This document shows positions 35,692 through 44,299 of a stretch of DNA of 60,659 nucleotides, in pieces; the first letter of the stretch is position 1; each line of letters begins with the position of its first letter. Position numbers and translations under genes: made by a program. The stretch lies in the NCBI GenBank assembly GCA_903824045.1, contig CAIJVD010000001.1:1-60659 (forward strand), written 5' to 3'. The DNA comes from an uncultured Chlorobiaceae bacterium (lineage in GTDB: Bacteria > Bacteroidota > Chlorobiia > Chlorobiales > Chlorobiaceae). The notes beneath the pieces were generated by a model. It was given only the letters and a program-made list of their open reading frames with translations. It was not told the DNA's origin and ran no database searches.

Positions 35692-37964
35692 CGACGAGAA
35701 GCTACACGGTCAAGGGGATGCACTGCGCAAGCTGCGCGGCGGTCATCACCAAAAAGCTCTCCCTTGTGGAGGGCATAAAACAGGTTGATGTCAACCTTGC
35801 AACCGAAAAGGCAAAGATTGAGTTTGACGGCAGCGCAATCGGTGCCGAGATGCTCAACGAGGTTGTCGCGAAATACGGTTACGGGCTTGCGGCCGAAGAG
35901 AGCACTGTGAGTGCCACCTCGCCTTCAATCACCGCCGCATCGGCTTCCGCAAAGCTGAAAGAGGAAAAACAGCGGGAGCTAGACGAACAGCTTTCGAAAG
36001 TGCAGTTTGCCCTTCCCGTTGCCATGCTCGTCTTCCTGCTGATGATGTGGGATATCGGGTCGCGGCTCTTCAGCTGGATGCCGAACCTCCCCATTCCCAT
36101 GGAGCTCTTCAACATCATCTCCATGGTTCTCGGCACCTGGATGGTCTTCCGCATCGGCGCCCCCTTCCTGCACGGCATCACCATGTTCATCCGGAGCGGT
36201 GCGGCGAGCATGGATACCCTTATCGGCATCGGTACACTCACCGCCTACACCTACAGCGCCATCGTGACGCTCATTCCCTCGGTTCGCCAGCTGCTGCGCC
36301 TCCCCGACTACACCTACTTCGACGTCACCATCGTCGTCATCGGCTTCGTCCTTCTCGGCAAGTACCTTGAGGCCCGCTCGAAGCTGAAAACCGGCGAGGC
36401 CATTGAAAAGCTGATCGGCCTGCAGGCAAAATTCGCACTGGTGCTGCGAGGCGGGCTTGAGGTCGAGATCCCTATCGAACAGGTTGTCAAGGGGGACTTC
36501 ATCATCATCAAACCGGGCGCCAAACTGCCGGTCGACGGCACCATCATCGAAGGCTTCTCATCAATCGACGAGTCGATGGTGACGGGAGAGCCCGTGCCGG
36601 CGGACAGGAAGCCGGGCGACACGGTGATTGGCGGCACCATCAACAAGCAGGGCTCATTCACCTTCAAGGCCTCCAACGTCGGGGCCGACACGCTCCTTGC
36701 CCGCATCATCCGCATGGTCGAGGATGCCCAAGGCTCGAAAGCGCCGATTCAGGCAATCGCAGACAGGATTGCCGGGGTCTTTGTTCCGGCAGTGCTGGTT
36801 CTTGCTGCTGCCACCTTCATCATCTGGCTGACGGTCGGTTACTCGTTCCTCGGCTTTTCCCTTGCGCTCTCCTACGGCATCATGGGGCTTGTCGGCATTC
36901 TGGTGATCGCCTGCCCCTGCGCGCTTGGCCTGGCCACGCCGACGGCAATCATTGTGGGCATCGGCAAGGGCGCCGAATACGGCATTCTCATCCGCAACGC
37001 CGAAAGCCTTGAAAAGCTCAGCACCGTCGACACCGTGGTGTTCGATAAAACAGGAACCATCACCGTCGGCACGCCAAGGGTCACCGACATAGAGCTTCTT
37101 GGTGAGGGCAAAACCGTGGAGGATATTCTGCAGATTGCCGCAAGCATAGAGAGCCGCTCAGAGCATCCGCTGGCCAACTCGATTGTCGAGGTGGCAGAGG
37201 AGCGAAAGCTTGCGCTTCTTGAGGTCACCGGGTTCGTCGCGCTGGAAGGGATGGGTGTCGCCGGAGTAATCGGCACGACTCCCGTAAAGGTCCGCAAGCC
37301 TTCTGAAAGCGAAAAAGGGAATGCAAAGGTTAACGCGCTGCAGGAAGAGGGGAAAACGGTCGTCATGCTTGAAGAGAACGGCATCGCTGTGGGCCTGATT
37401 GCCCTCAGCGATACCGTCAAGAGTGAGGCAAAAAGCGCTGTAGCCGCGCTCCACAAAAAGGGACTCAAGGTCATCATGCTGACCGGTGACAACCGTTCCG
37501 CAGCAAACTACATGGCCCGACAGGTCGGCATCGACGAGGTTATCGCCGAAGTGCTCCCCCACGAGAAGGCGGAGAAGATCAGGGAGCTCCAGAAGCAGGG
37601 ACGAAAAGTTGCCATGACCGGAGACGGCATCAACGACGCACCGGCCCTCGCTCAAGCCGAGGTCGGCATCGCCATGGCCACAGGAACCGACGTCGCCATT
37701 GAATCGGCCGGCATCACCATCCTCAACGGCGACATCAGCAAAGTCGCCCAGGCATTCACCCTCTCCCGCGCAACCATGCGGGTCATCCGCCAGAACCTCT
37801 TCTGGGCCTTCATCTACAACATCATCGGCATCCCGCTCGCCGCCGGGGCACTCTACCCCCTCTTCGGCATCTTCCTCAACCCGGTATTCTCAGGCCTCGC
37901 CATGGCCGGAAGCAGCGTCTCGGTAGTAAGCAACTCGCTCCGATTGAAAACCAGAAAGCTTTAG
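35688..37964 (+). CDS. copA: Copper-exporting P1B-type ATPase
   Basis: 758 residues. One N-terminal HMA domain has GMHCASCAAV. A His-free linker leads to the membrane helices with the transmembrane metal site CPCALGLATP (CPC). The actuator loop is MVTGEPVP, the phosphorylation site is FDKTGTITVG, the nucleotide-domain HP motif is SEHPLANS, and the hinge is MTGDGINDAPALAQAE. These features identify the Cu(I)-type subgroup. Length is normal for single-HMA CopA. The ATG overlaps the DUF305 stop, so translation is coupled. Metal specificity is inferred from the CPC motif and operon. Confidence 0.95.
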   Translation: MTTRSYTVKGMHCASCAAVITKKLSLVEGIKQVDVNLATEKAKIEFDGSAIGAEMLNEVVAKYGYGLAAEESTVSATSPSITAASASAKLKEEKQRELDEQLSKVQFALPVAMLVFLLMMWDIGSRLFSWMPNLPIPMELFNIISMVLGTWMVFRIGAPFLHGITMFIRSGAASMDTLIGIGTLTAYTYSAIVTLIPSVRQLLRLPDYTYFDVTIVVIGFVLLGKYLEARSKLKTGEAIEKLIGLQAKFALVLRGGLEVEIPIEQVVKGDFIIIKPGAKLPVDGTIIEGFSSIDESMVTGEPVPADRKPGDTVIGGTINKQGSFTFKASNVGADTLLARIIRMVEDAQGSKAPIQAIADRIAGVFVPAVLVLAAATFIIWLTVGYSFLGFSLALSYGIMGLVGILVIACPCALGLATPTAIIVGIGKGAEYGILIRNAESLEKLSTVDTVVFDKTGTITVGTPRVTDIELLGEGKTVEDILQIAASIESRSEHPLANSIVEVAEERKLALLEVTGFVALEGMGVAGVIGTTPVKVRKPSESEKGNAKVNALQEEGKTVVMLEENGIAVGLIALSDTVKSEAKSAVAALHKKGLKVIMLTGDNRSAANYMARQVGIDEVIAEVLPHEKAEKIRELQKQGRKVAMTGDGINDAPALAQAEVGIAMATGTDVAIESAGITILNGDISKVAQAFTLSRATMRVIRQNLFWAFIYNIIGIPLAAGALYPLFGIFLNPVFSGLAMAGSSVSVVSNSLRLKTRKL

Positions 37965-37977
37965 GATTCACAGGACC

Positions 37978-37999
37978 AATAGGAGCCATGGGTTCTATT
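37978..37999. repeat. Imperfect palindrome between convergent copA and the permease gene
   Basis: A 22-bp imperfect palindrome centred on CCATGGG with flanking AATAG/CTATT arms (two mismatches). It closely resembles the palindrome at 39695-39714. It may serve as a bidirectional transcription stop or be a dispersed repeat. Confidence 0.45.
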
Positions 38000-38003
38000 C
38001 CTC

Positions 38004-39086
38004 CTAATGCGAATGCGAAGGATCGCTACCAACAAGGAACGAGCGCACAACCAGAACCGTGAGCAGCGCCGAGGCGGCAATCGAGAGTACACCGGCCTCC
38101 TCAGGGGCGCTCACGCTCACCCAGTGCCGGATATCGAAGCCAAGCCAACCGTAGAGCGCATTGATGAGCAGGCCGCCAAGCAGCGACATGACGACGATGA
38201 CACCCAGATAGACCAGCGTCGAGCGCTTGCCAAGCATCCGCGAGATGACCGTCAGCGAGGCCACGTTGGTGGCGGGGCCGGCAAGCAAAAAGACGAGCGC
38301 AGCACCGGGAGAGAGCCCCTTGAGCGCAAGGGCTGCAGCCACAGGGGTTGAAGCGGTGGCGCAGACATAGAGCGGGCCCGAGGCCACCAGCATCACCAGC
38401 ATTGAAAGGAAATCGTTCGAAGCGACCGCTGAAACCATCTCCTGCGATACAAATATCGATATCAGCCCCGCAAGAAGAATTCCGAAAAAGAGCCAGCCAC
38501 CCACATCCTTCAGAAGCTCCCCGAAGGCAAAATGCATGCCCTCTTTGAACTTCCCGATGGCACCGAGCTTCGCCGGCTTATGGTGACTGCAACTGCAAGA
38601 AGATGCACAGCCGCCACCTTCGGACAGCAGCTCGCCAGCTGCCACCGATGCACTGTCGCCATTGCGCTCCGACCATGACACAGCAAGGCCAGCCGCCATA
38701 GCCGTCAAAATCCCGGCCAGCGGCCGAAAAACGGTCATCAGCGGATCGAGCAGAGCGTAGGTGACAGCAATGGAATCCACCCCTGTTTCTGGCGTTGAGA
38801 TAAGGAACGAAGCGACTGCCCCATTTCCTGCACCCTGCTTCTTCAGACCGGCCGCTGCAGGAACCACCCCGCAGCTGCAGAGTGGCACCGGGATACCGAG
38901 CGCCGCCGCCTTGAAAATGCTTTTGATTCCACTCCCGCCCAGGTGCGTGGAGATAAAATCATCCGGCACATAGGCCTTGAGCAGACCGGCAACAAAAAAA
39001 CCGAGCAGGGCCAGTGGGGCCGACTCAAGCAGCACATCCCAACATGCCAGAAGGATACGGGTTAAAACAGCAACAATCTCATGCAT
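38004..39086 (-). CDS. SO_0444-type metal efflux permease (DUF318/ArsP-like)
   Basis: 360 residues with about eight to ten membrane helices. The family core is ALGIPVPLCSCGVVPAAAGLKKQGAGNGA, containing the CxCG motif near residue 70, and the matching second half CATASTPVAAALALKGLSPG with PATNVASLTVISRMLG. A central soluble loop (about 155-175) is rich in Cys and His (CASSCSCSHHK), a likely metal site. Members are annotated as Cu/Zn efflux transporters or organoarsenical permeases. The upstream ArsR-family gene and operator-like site support metal-regulated export. The metal itself is not determined. Confidence 0.87.
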   Translation of the reverse strand: MHEIVAVLTRILLACWDVLLESAPLALLGFFVAGLLKAYVPDDFISTHLGGSGIKSIFKAAALGIPVPLCSCGVVPAAAGLKKQGAGNGAVASFLISTPETGVDSIAVTYALLDPLMTVFRPLAGILTAMAAGLAVSWSERNGDSASVAAGELLSEGGGCASSCSCSHHKPAKLGAIGKFKEGMHFAFGELLKDVGGWLFFGILLAGLISIFVSQEMVSAVASNDFLSMLVMLVASGPLYVCATASTPVAAALALKGLSPGAALVFLLAGPATNVASLTVISRMLGKRSTLVYLGVIVVMSLLGGLLINALYGWLGFDIRHWVSVSAPEEAGVLSIAASALLTVLVVRSFLVGSDPSHSH

Positions 39087-39123
39087 ACGAATTGAACTCC
39101 TTTATCACTCTATTACAGTCTTG

Positions 39124-39141
39124 TATGATTATGTATTCATA
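39124..39141. promoter_or_regulatory. ArsR/SmtB operator-like dyad in front of the permease gene
   Basis: TATGA (39124-39128) and TCATA (39137-39141) form a dyad with TGA-N8-TCA spacing, as in known SmtB/ArsR-family operators. It lies 38 bp upstream of the permease start and downstream of the arsR stop codon. This suggests the permease has its own metal-controlled promoter. Confidence 0.55.
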
Positions 39142-39158
39142 TATCAAGACAAAAAAAA

Positions 39159-39524
39159 CTACTTCCCCTCAACCACATGCTCGGAACCAAGCTGAATAAG
39201 ACCTGAAACATGGCTGTCGTCGAGGCTGTAGAGCACCTTCTTCCCCATCTTTACCGATTTAACGATCTTGGCATCCCGAAGCACGCGAAGCTGATGCGAA
39301 ACCGCCGACTGATTCATCCCGAGAATCGAGGTCAGATCGCAAACGCAAAGTTCACTCTGGTAGAGTGCGTTCAGGATTCGAATGCGAGTATGGTCACCCA
39401 GCACCTTGAACAGCTGCGCCAGATCCTGCTGCAGCGGCTCCCCCGGCATCTGACCGCGGACACGAGCAACCACATCGGGCCGGAAACACTCCTCACGGCA
39501 AAGCTCTTGATTCTCTTCATCCAT
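39159..39524 (-). CDS. ArsR/SmtB-family metal-sensing repressor
   Basis: 121 residues from the ATG at 39524, 8 nt after AGGA. The winged helix-turn-helix has LFKVLGDHTRIRILNAL, the metal-site helix ELCVCDLTSILG with the CVC pair typical of alpha3N/alpha3 sensors, the recognition helix MNQSAVSHQLRVL and the wing KMGKKVLYSLDD. Additional N-terminal Cys (ELCREECF) may complete an alpha3N site, as in CadC/AztR-like sensors for soft metals. It should repress itself and the permease until metal binds. TGA-N8-TCA dyads precede both genes. Confidence 0.9.
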   Translation of the reverse strand: MDEENQELCREECFRPDVVARVRGQMPGEPLQQDLAQLFKVLGDHTRIRILNALYQSELCVCDLTSILGMNQSAVSHQLRVLRDAKIVKSVKMGKKVLYSLDDSHVSGLIQLGSEHVVEGK

Positions 39525-39538
39525 AATCGTCATCCTGA

Positions 39539-39560
39539 TATATGAGCACCCATTCATATA
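39539..39560. promoter_or_regulatory. ArsR/SmtB operator-like dyad in front of the arsR gene
   Basis: TATATGA (39539-39545) and TCATATA (39554-39560) are perfect 7-bp inverted arms with an 8-bp spacer, giving TGA-N8-TCA. It lies 15 bp upstream of the arsR start, as expected for autoregulation by the encoded repressor. Confidence 0.65.
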
Positions 39561-39610
39561 ATAACCAATCGGGGCGGTTTTGCAAAAACGCAGCTGGTCT
39601 TAATTCTTTT

Positions 39611-39714
39611 ATGGGACCAATAGACCATTACTATTAAAAAGATCATTTCTGCAGGAACTCTGCTGAGACTGCCAGAATTGATCTTAGCTCCTCCATAGGC
39701 CCCATGGGTCCTAT
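39611..39714. repeat. Palindromic repeat cluster between arsR and the response regulator gene
   Basis: ATGGGACCAATAGACCAT (39611-39628) is related to the near-perfect palindrome ATAGGCCCCATGGGTCCTAT (39695-39714). A third related palindrome lies at 37978-37999. The set brackets the permease-arsR pair. Confidence 0.45.
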
Positions 39715-39719
39715 ATTCT

Positions 39720-40463
39720 TCACTCAGTGGTAATGTCGGCCATAAAGGCGTAGCCGACGGCGTGAGCTGTTTGGATGGGTGAGGTGATGGCATGAGCTTT
39801 TATCTTCTCCCGCAGACGGTTAATGAGCGCCTGCAACGAATGATTCCCGGATTCCGTATCGAAGTATCCAAGCTTATTCAACAGTTCCTGTCGTGTCACG
39901 ACTGCGCTGGGGACGGAAGCAAGCCGCACCATCAGGTCAAGCTCTTTGGGGGTAAGTTTGATACGATCGCCCTCGGGGGTCTGAAGGGTCCATTGCGTGC
40001 TGTGGAGTTTCCACCTTTCAGATGGTTGTGGCGAGCGCGTTTCGGCGGCGGGAGGTGGAGGCACGGGAGTGTCGGCAAGGCGACTGAGCAGCGTTGCTAT
40101 GGAAGCCGAAAGCCGTCGAAAGTCGACCGGTTTGACAAGATAGATATCAGCACCTGCCCGGTGACCTGCAAGCTGGTCATCAAGAGTGACATGGGCGGTA
40201 AGCATGATGATGCGCATATTGGTGTTCTTCCGAACGTATTCGGAAAGGACCAAACCGTTCTGATCGGGCAGACCAACGTCAAGAATGGCAACATCATAGT
40301 GCTCCGAATAAATCTGTTTATAGAACTCATGGGCTGTACCCGCCCCGGTGACTTCGTATCCGTCAAGGGTAAGGTATTTTACAGCGCTTTTGAGCAGCGG
40401 CAGGTCATCTTCAACAATGATTATCCTGCCCTTACTGCTGCCATGTGGGATATCCTGTAGCAT
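39720..40463 (-). CDS. OmpR-type DNA-binding response regulator
   Basis: 247 residues. The receiver domain starts at IIIVEDDLPLL and has the phospho-acceptor Asp in VAILDVGLPDQNG, the Thr in LTAHVT and the Lys in YLVKPVD. After a Pro-rich linker, the winged-helix domain has KLTPKELDLMVRLAS and a final beta-hairpin (AHAVGYAF). It controls transcription when phosphorylated, presumably by the 7TMR-DISM kinase encoded 56 bp upstream on the same strand. Targets are unknown; the adjacent metal genes are candidates. Confidence 0.9.
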   Translation of the reverse strand: MLQDIPHGSSKGRIIIVEDDLPLLKSAVKYLTLDGYEVTGAGTAHEFYKQIYSEHYDVAILDVGLPDQNGLVLSEYVRKNTNMRIIMLTAHVTLDDQLAGHRAGADIYLVKPVDFRRLSASIATLLSRLADTPVPPPPAAETRSPQPSERWKLHSTQWTLQTPEGDRIKLTPKELDLMVRLASVPSAVVTRQELLNKLGYFDTESGNHSLQALINRLREKIKAHAITSPIQTAHAVGYAFMADITTE

Positions 40464-40519
40464 AATCGAATAAGAATTGTTCTGAGTAGTGAATTACGCG
40501 GTGGTTATCATGCTCACAG

Positions 40520-42556
40520 CTACTCTGCGAGGGGCAGGCATACTGTCGCAATAATGAACGGGCTCTTGCTATGGAGCCACACCCTGCCGTTATGCTGCCC
40601 GATGATTTGCCGGACAAGCCAAAGTCCAACACCGGCGCCTCCTTTATCGCTGCAGTTCTTGCCTCGAGTGTATTTATCAAAAAGCTCTTCAGCATCTTCC
40701 CTCTTGATGGGATCAGCGTGATTTTTAATCGTGATGACGACTTCTCCCCCTTCAATATGGCTTTCGACATCAACGGGTGTGCCGGGTAAAGCGTATTTGC
40801 GAGCATTGTCCAGGAGGTTGAACAAAGCTGTTTTGAGCGTATTGGAGTCCCCGACAACGGGCTGGAGTTCGGACGCCTCAGTATAGGCAAAGGCTTGAAG
40901 AGGCCACATTGCCCGCATGAGTTCAACCTTTGAAGAGAGAAAAGGTTCCATCGCCATACGCTCCATCCCGCCTTGTATGCCAGGCTCTGAGAGGCGGCTG
41001 CGTTCCAGGGAGACATCCATGACCTCTACCAGCCGGTCAACAGCATGATGCATGGCGGTAAGCTCTTCCTCATGTCCGCATTTTATTCTGGCTTCCTGAA
41101 TATCAATGATGTCGAGGTTGGCGCTGATAACGGCAAGGGGGGTACGATATTCGTGAGATAACATGGAGAGAAATCGGTGCTGGAGTTCGAGCGACTGCCG
41201 TTCAGAAGCGAGCACCACTTCCAGCTCTGTCTTGCTGTTGCGAAGTTCAAGCGTCATATCATTGGCAAGTGCAACTGCCTTTCGCTCAGTATCTTTGGCT
41301 GCCTCGAGCTCTCGCTGGGCAAGATTGATAAGCACTTTTTCAGACATCCTGATCCGCTCCGAGAGCGCTACGGATATGAGGGTCATGTGAACCAGCGAAG
41401 TAAACTGCAGCGTATTCATATCCCATAAAAAGCCCAGCGGCAACACGCCCATAAGACGCAGAAGCATATGAAAATAACCCAAAGAACTAACACCAAAGGC
41501 GATCACAATAAAGACTCCTGTTCCGGGCAGATGGCGAAGCATCCTGTGGCTCAACACCATCTGGATGACCACCAGAGTTAACATGCCGATAAAAGCAAGC
41601 TGTGCAACAAACGGATAGAACCCCAAAGGGACTGCTGCGATAGTCAAAAATCCCAGCAGCGACAAAAAGCGCATGTAACGAAGGCTCCATTTACCAGCAA
41701 CCGCAATAAAAAGCTTGCGGGAGAACTCGCTGTAAACAAGAATATTGGCACCGATTCCCCCGTAGATAAGGTAATCGGAGAGCCTGTGCACCATTGATGG
41801 GAACAGAAGGGTCAAAGATCCCTCGGCGGCAAAATTAAACACTATTCCCGCAAGCAGGTAGAGCGAGTAATAACCGAACAGGGAGTCGCGGACGGAGATA
41901 TAAAAAATCAGGTTTATGATAAGGAGCGTAAGCATAACTCCGAGAAAGGCCGACTGCATGATGACATGGCGGTTGGTAGCATCACGCAGGTCGTCAGCAG
42001 TGTGCATCTGCCCCGCAAAGCTGATTGAGCTATGAGAGAAGACCCTCGCATAGATGACCATTGGCTTGGACGCCGGCATATCGATCGGGACGACAAAGTC
42101 CGGATTGAGCACGGGACGCTGAAGAGCCGGAAGATGGTTGCCGAGAAGCACTGTACGGTAGGAAGAGGCGAGCGCAGGATCCTTGCCGGGGATCTGGATA
42201 TAGAGCGTCAGCTCATTGATGTAGTTCGGCTTGAGGCGGAGCCATCCCGTTTCAGGGAAAGAGGCGTTCCGTTCAACAGTGAATCGAACCCAGCAGGCTT
42301 CACGCTTATAGCCGTTATTGAGGTTCCCCTCAAGCTGTCGGAATCGACCAGACTCCCCCGCTTTCAGGATGTCAGCAAACCCCAGCCTGAGGGATGGATC
42401 CTTAAGCACCTCCATATGCCCCGTCAGCTCATACGAGCTCCGCTCACCAAGCATAAGCGGCGTAGCCCATCCCCGTGATGAAACAAGAAGAAAAAGCAGG
42501 ATAACGATGCCGCCAAAAAGTCGACGCAAAATAATGTAGGGGGAACGACTATGCAT
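40520..42556 (-). CDS. 7TMR-DISM sensor histidine kinase
   Basis: 678 residues from the ATG at 42556, which places a signal peptide (LFGGIVILLFLLVSSRGWA) at the start; a longer frame to 42595 exists. The periplasmic 7TMR-DISM extracellular domain (about 40-185) is followed by seven hydrophobic helices (about 195-395), a short coiled coil, HisKA with the phospho-acceptor His in FLSMLSHEYRTPLAV, and an ATPase domain ending GGAGVGLWLVRQIIGQH. The receptor class senses small ligands, often carbohydrates, through its outer domain. The response regulator gene follows 56 bp downstream. The signal is unknown. Confidence 0.9.
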   Translation of the reverse strand: MHSRSPYIILRRLFGGIVILLFLLVSSRGWATPLMLGERSSYELTGHMEVLKDPSLRLGFADILKAGESGRFRQLEGNLNNGYKREACWVRFTVERNASFPETGWLRLKPNYINELTLYIQIPGKDPALASSYRTVLLGNHLPALQRPVLNPDFVVPIDMPASKPMVIYARVFSHSSISFAGQMHTADDLRDATNRHVIMQSAFLGVMLTLLIINLIFYISVRDSLFGYYSLYLLAGIVFNFAAEGSLTLLFPSMVHRLSDYLIYGGIGANILVYSEFSRKLFIAVAGKWSLRYMRFLSLLGFLTIAAVPLGFYPFVAQLAFIGMLTLVVIQMVLSHRMLRHLPGTGVFIVIAFGVSSLGYFHMLLRLMGVLPLGFLWDMNTLQFTSLVHMTLISVALSERIRMSEKVLINLAQRELEAAKDTERKAVALANDMTLELRNSKTELEVVLASERQSLELQHRFLSMLSHEYRTPLAVISANLDIIDIQEARIKCGHEEELTAMHHAVDRLVEVMDVSLERSRLSEPGIQGGMERMAMEPFLSSKVELMRAMWPLQAFAYTEASELQPVVGDSNTLKTALFNLLDNARKYALPGTPVDVESHIEGGEVVITIKNHADPIKREDAEELFDKYTRGKNCSDKGGAGVGLWLVRQIIGQHNGRVWLHSKSPFIIATVCLPLAE

Positions 42557-42692
42557 AATTGGCGGAAATATATCCAAAGAGGACGTTAGTGGCAAATGTG
42601 CACTATAGGATGTCCCCTAACCGACCTGTCGGGAGATGGCGGAATGGGGGGCTCGCTCGGTTCCAGGAGCTTCATCCATGGCTTGCAGGATT

Positions 42693-43589
42693 TCAGGTTA
42701 TGCGCTCGTCTCCTCGGAGGGTGTCGCAGAGGAGCGGGGAGAGAGGGTCGCTGGCACGCATGGCTGCGCTGGCGACGGGGTGGCTTGCGACGGCGTAGCA
42801 GTAGCGGCAGCCGTGCGCACAGGAGTTGTAGCTGCCGATGTCGCGGCTCTCGATGCAACTGCATTGATGACGCTGACGGCTGTCTTTTTTTACACGCTGA
42901 AGCTTTCTTCCGGAGATACGTTCAACGAGATCGCCGTCGATGCAGCGACTGTGTGCAATGCCCTGAAGAGAGAGGTCAATGTCGTGGCTGCAGGTTGCGA
43001 TCGATATGCCTCGGACTCGTGCCGCATCGGCAAACATGCCGGCGAGATCTCCCATCTGCTGCTTGTCCGGCAGAATGTAGGGAATCTGCGCCATCCGGCG
43101 TTGCTGCTTGCGGTACTCATCGAGAAAGCTTATGATGCACTGCTCCGTATAACCGGAAAGCCTTTCGGCAAGCCTGAGAAACTCCCCGGCATGCCAGGCA
43201 GGCGTGCAGCGGTCGGTGATGATAACGGGATCGTATCGCCAGACCACTCTTTCAGGGCCAAGCCGCCTCGAGAGCTCCCGGAAACTCTCAAAAATCGATT
43301 CCTTGTCGGGCACGCAAGGCTCAAGCTCCCGGTCGTAGGGGTTAAGAGTAAAGAGAAAATAACAGGCGTAGCCGAGTCCGGCGATTTCGGGCAGAAAAGG
43401 AATCAGGTTTGCCGGGTTCTTTGTCCAGAATACAATGGCGTCGACCGACTCCGGAGCGAGTGAAATCCTGCTCACCTGGCGATAGTTCATGGGGTTGCGC
43501 ACCAGCACCTCCCCCGCTCTCAGGCGGTTCACAAACCACTCGCCGTAAAATGCCGGGATGTCGGTTCTTCTGCTTGCGCTGATAATCAC
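42693..43589 (-). CDS. DUF1848 family protein with C-terminal cysteine cluster
   Basis: About 298 residues from the GTG at 43589, where the family N-terminus begins (VIISASRRTDIPAFYGEW); starts at 43676 (ATG) or 43682 (GTG) are alternatives. The barrel-like body contains VFWTKNPANLIP, VVWRYDPVIIT and ISFLDEY. The C-terminus has a cysteine-rich site, CSCIESRDIGSYNSC then CRYCYA, consistent with an iron-sulfur cluster like those of radical-SAM relatives. The biochemical role of DUF1848 is not established. The gene is divergent from the Rap1a/Tai-like gene. Confidence 0.83.
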   Translation of the reverse strand: MIISASRRTDIPAFYGEWFVNRLRAGEVLVRNPMNYRQVSRISLAPESVDAIVFWTKNPANLIPFLPEIAGLGYACYFLFTLNPYDRELEPCVPDKESIFESFRELSRRLGPERVVWRYDPVIITDRCTPAWHAGEFLRLAERLSGYTEQCIISFLDEYRKQQRRMAQIPYILPDKQQMGDLAGMFADAARVRGISIATCSHDIDLSLQGIAHSRCIDGDLVERISGRKLQRVKKDSRQRHQCSCIESRDIGSYNSCAHGCRYCYAVASHPVASAAMRASDPLSPLLCDTLRGDERIT

Positions 43590-43816
43590 AAGGTCACCGT
43601 TTACTCGTTGGCGGAAAAAGAGTCGATCGAACTGGTAATATAGCCCAGGGGAAAGATTGGCCTGCACCGGTTGCATCAGCACTACAAGATTTTCGTTTCC
43701 CTGTCGTCAAACAGGGTGAACGCATTGTCATGCACCCGGGTTTTACAATGCACTCTTTGTAACCTGCGGTTTATTCTGCAATTTCATCACGATAATCAAC
43801 AATCAGGGAGCAGATC

Positions 43817-44182
43817 ATGAAAAAACTTTTGATGGCAGTTGCCCTTTTCCTTTTTGGATTCTCCTCAGCTCATGCAGAGTTCAAGAGCGGAAACGGCCTG
43901 CTCTCTTCGTGGCGGGAGTACTCGAAAGCCACTCTTGGCCAGCCATACAGTGCCAATGATGACGGGTTCTACACCGGCTACGTCGCCGGGGTGTGCGACT
44001 CCAAAATGCACATCCTCTTCGAGATCCCTGAAGGCGCAACAATCGGTCAGGCATGCGATGTGGTGGGCCGCTGGCTCGACCGGCATCCGGAGGAGTGGAA
44101 CAAACCTGCAGAACAACTCGTGATCAATGCACTAAAAGAGGCCTTTCCCCTGCCGAAGAGAGCAACAAAAAAAAGCAAATGA
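43817..44182 (+). CDS. Exported Rap1a/Tai-like protein
   Basis: 121 residues. An AGGGAG ribosome site precedes the ATG. The signal peptide is MKKLLMAVALFLFGFSSAHA. The mature part, with FKSGNGLLSSW, GFYTGYVAGVCDS, the Cys of IGQACDVVGRWLD, the NKPAEQLVINALKEAFPLP ending and a basic tail, matches the Rap1a/Tai fold known from type VI secretion amidase immunity proteins and from many orphan periplasmic proteins. No effector gene or type VI component is nearby, so an immunity role is not supported here. Confidence 0.7.
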   Translation: MKKLLMAVALFLFGFSSAHAEFKSGNGLLSSWREYSKATLGQPYSANDDGFYTGYVAGVCDSKMHILFEIPEGATIGQACDVVGRWLDRHPEEWNKPAEQLVINALKEAFPLPKRATKKSK

Positions 44183-44299
44183 GATGAGCAGCAATTTCCC
44201 GTTAACCGTATTTTGATTATACTTCAGACGTGGTAACTATGGAGTATAATCGGACAACCTTACTAACGGCCTGAAAAGATTAACAACCAGGGGAGAGCC

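Noticed and set aside
43817-44182. Type VI secretion effector-immunity pair
   Set aside because: Only the Rap1a/Tai-like fold is present; no amidase effector or type VI gene lies next to it.
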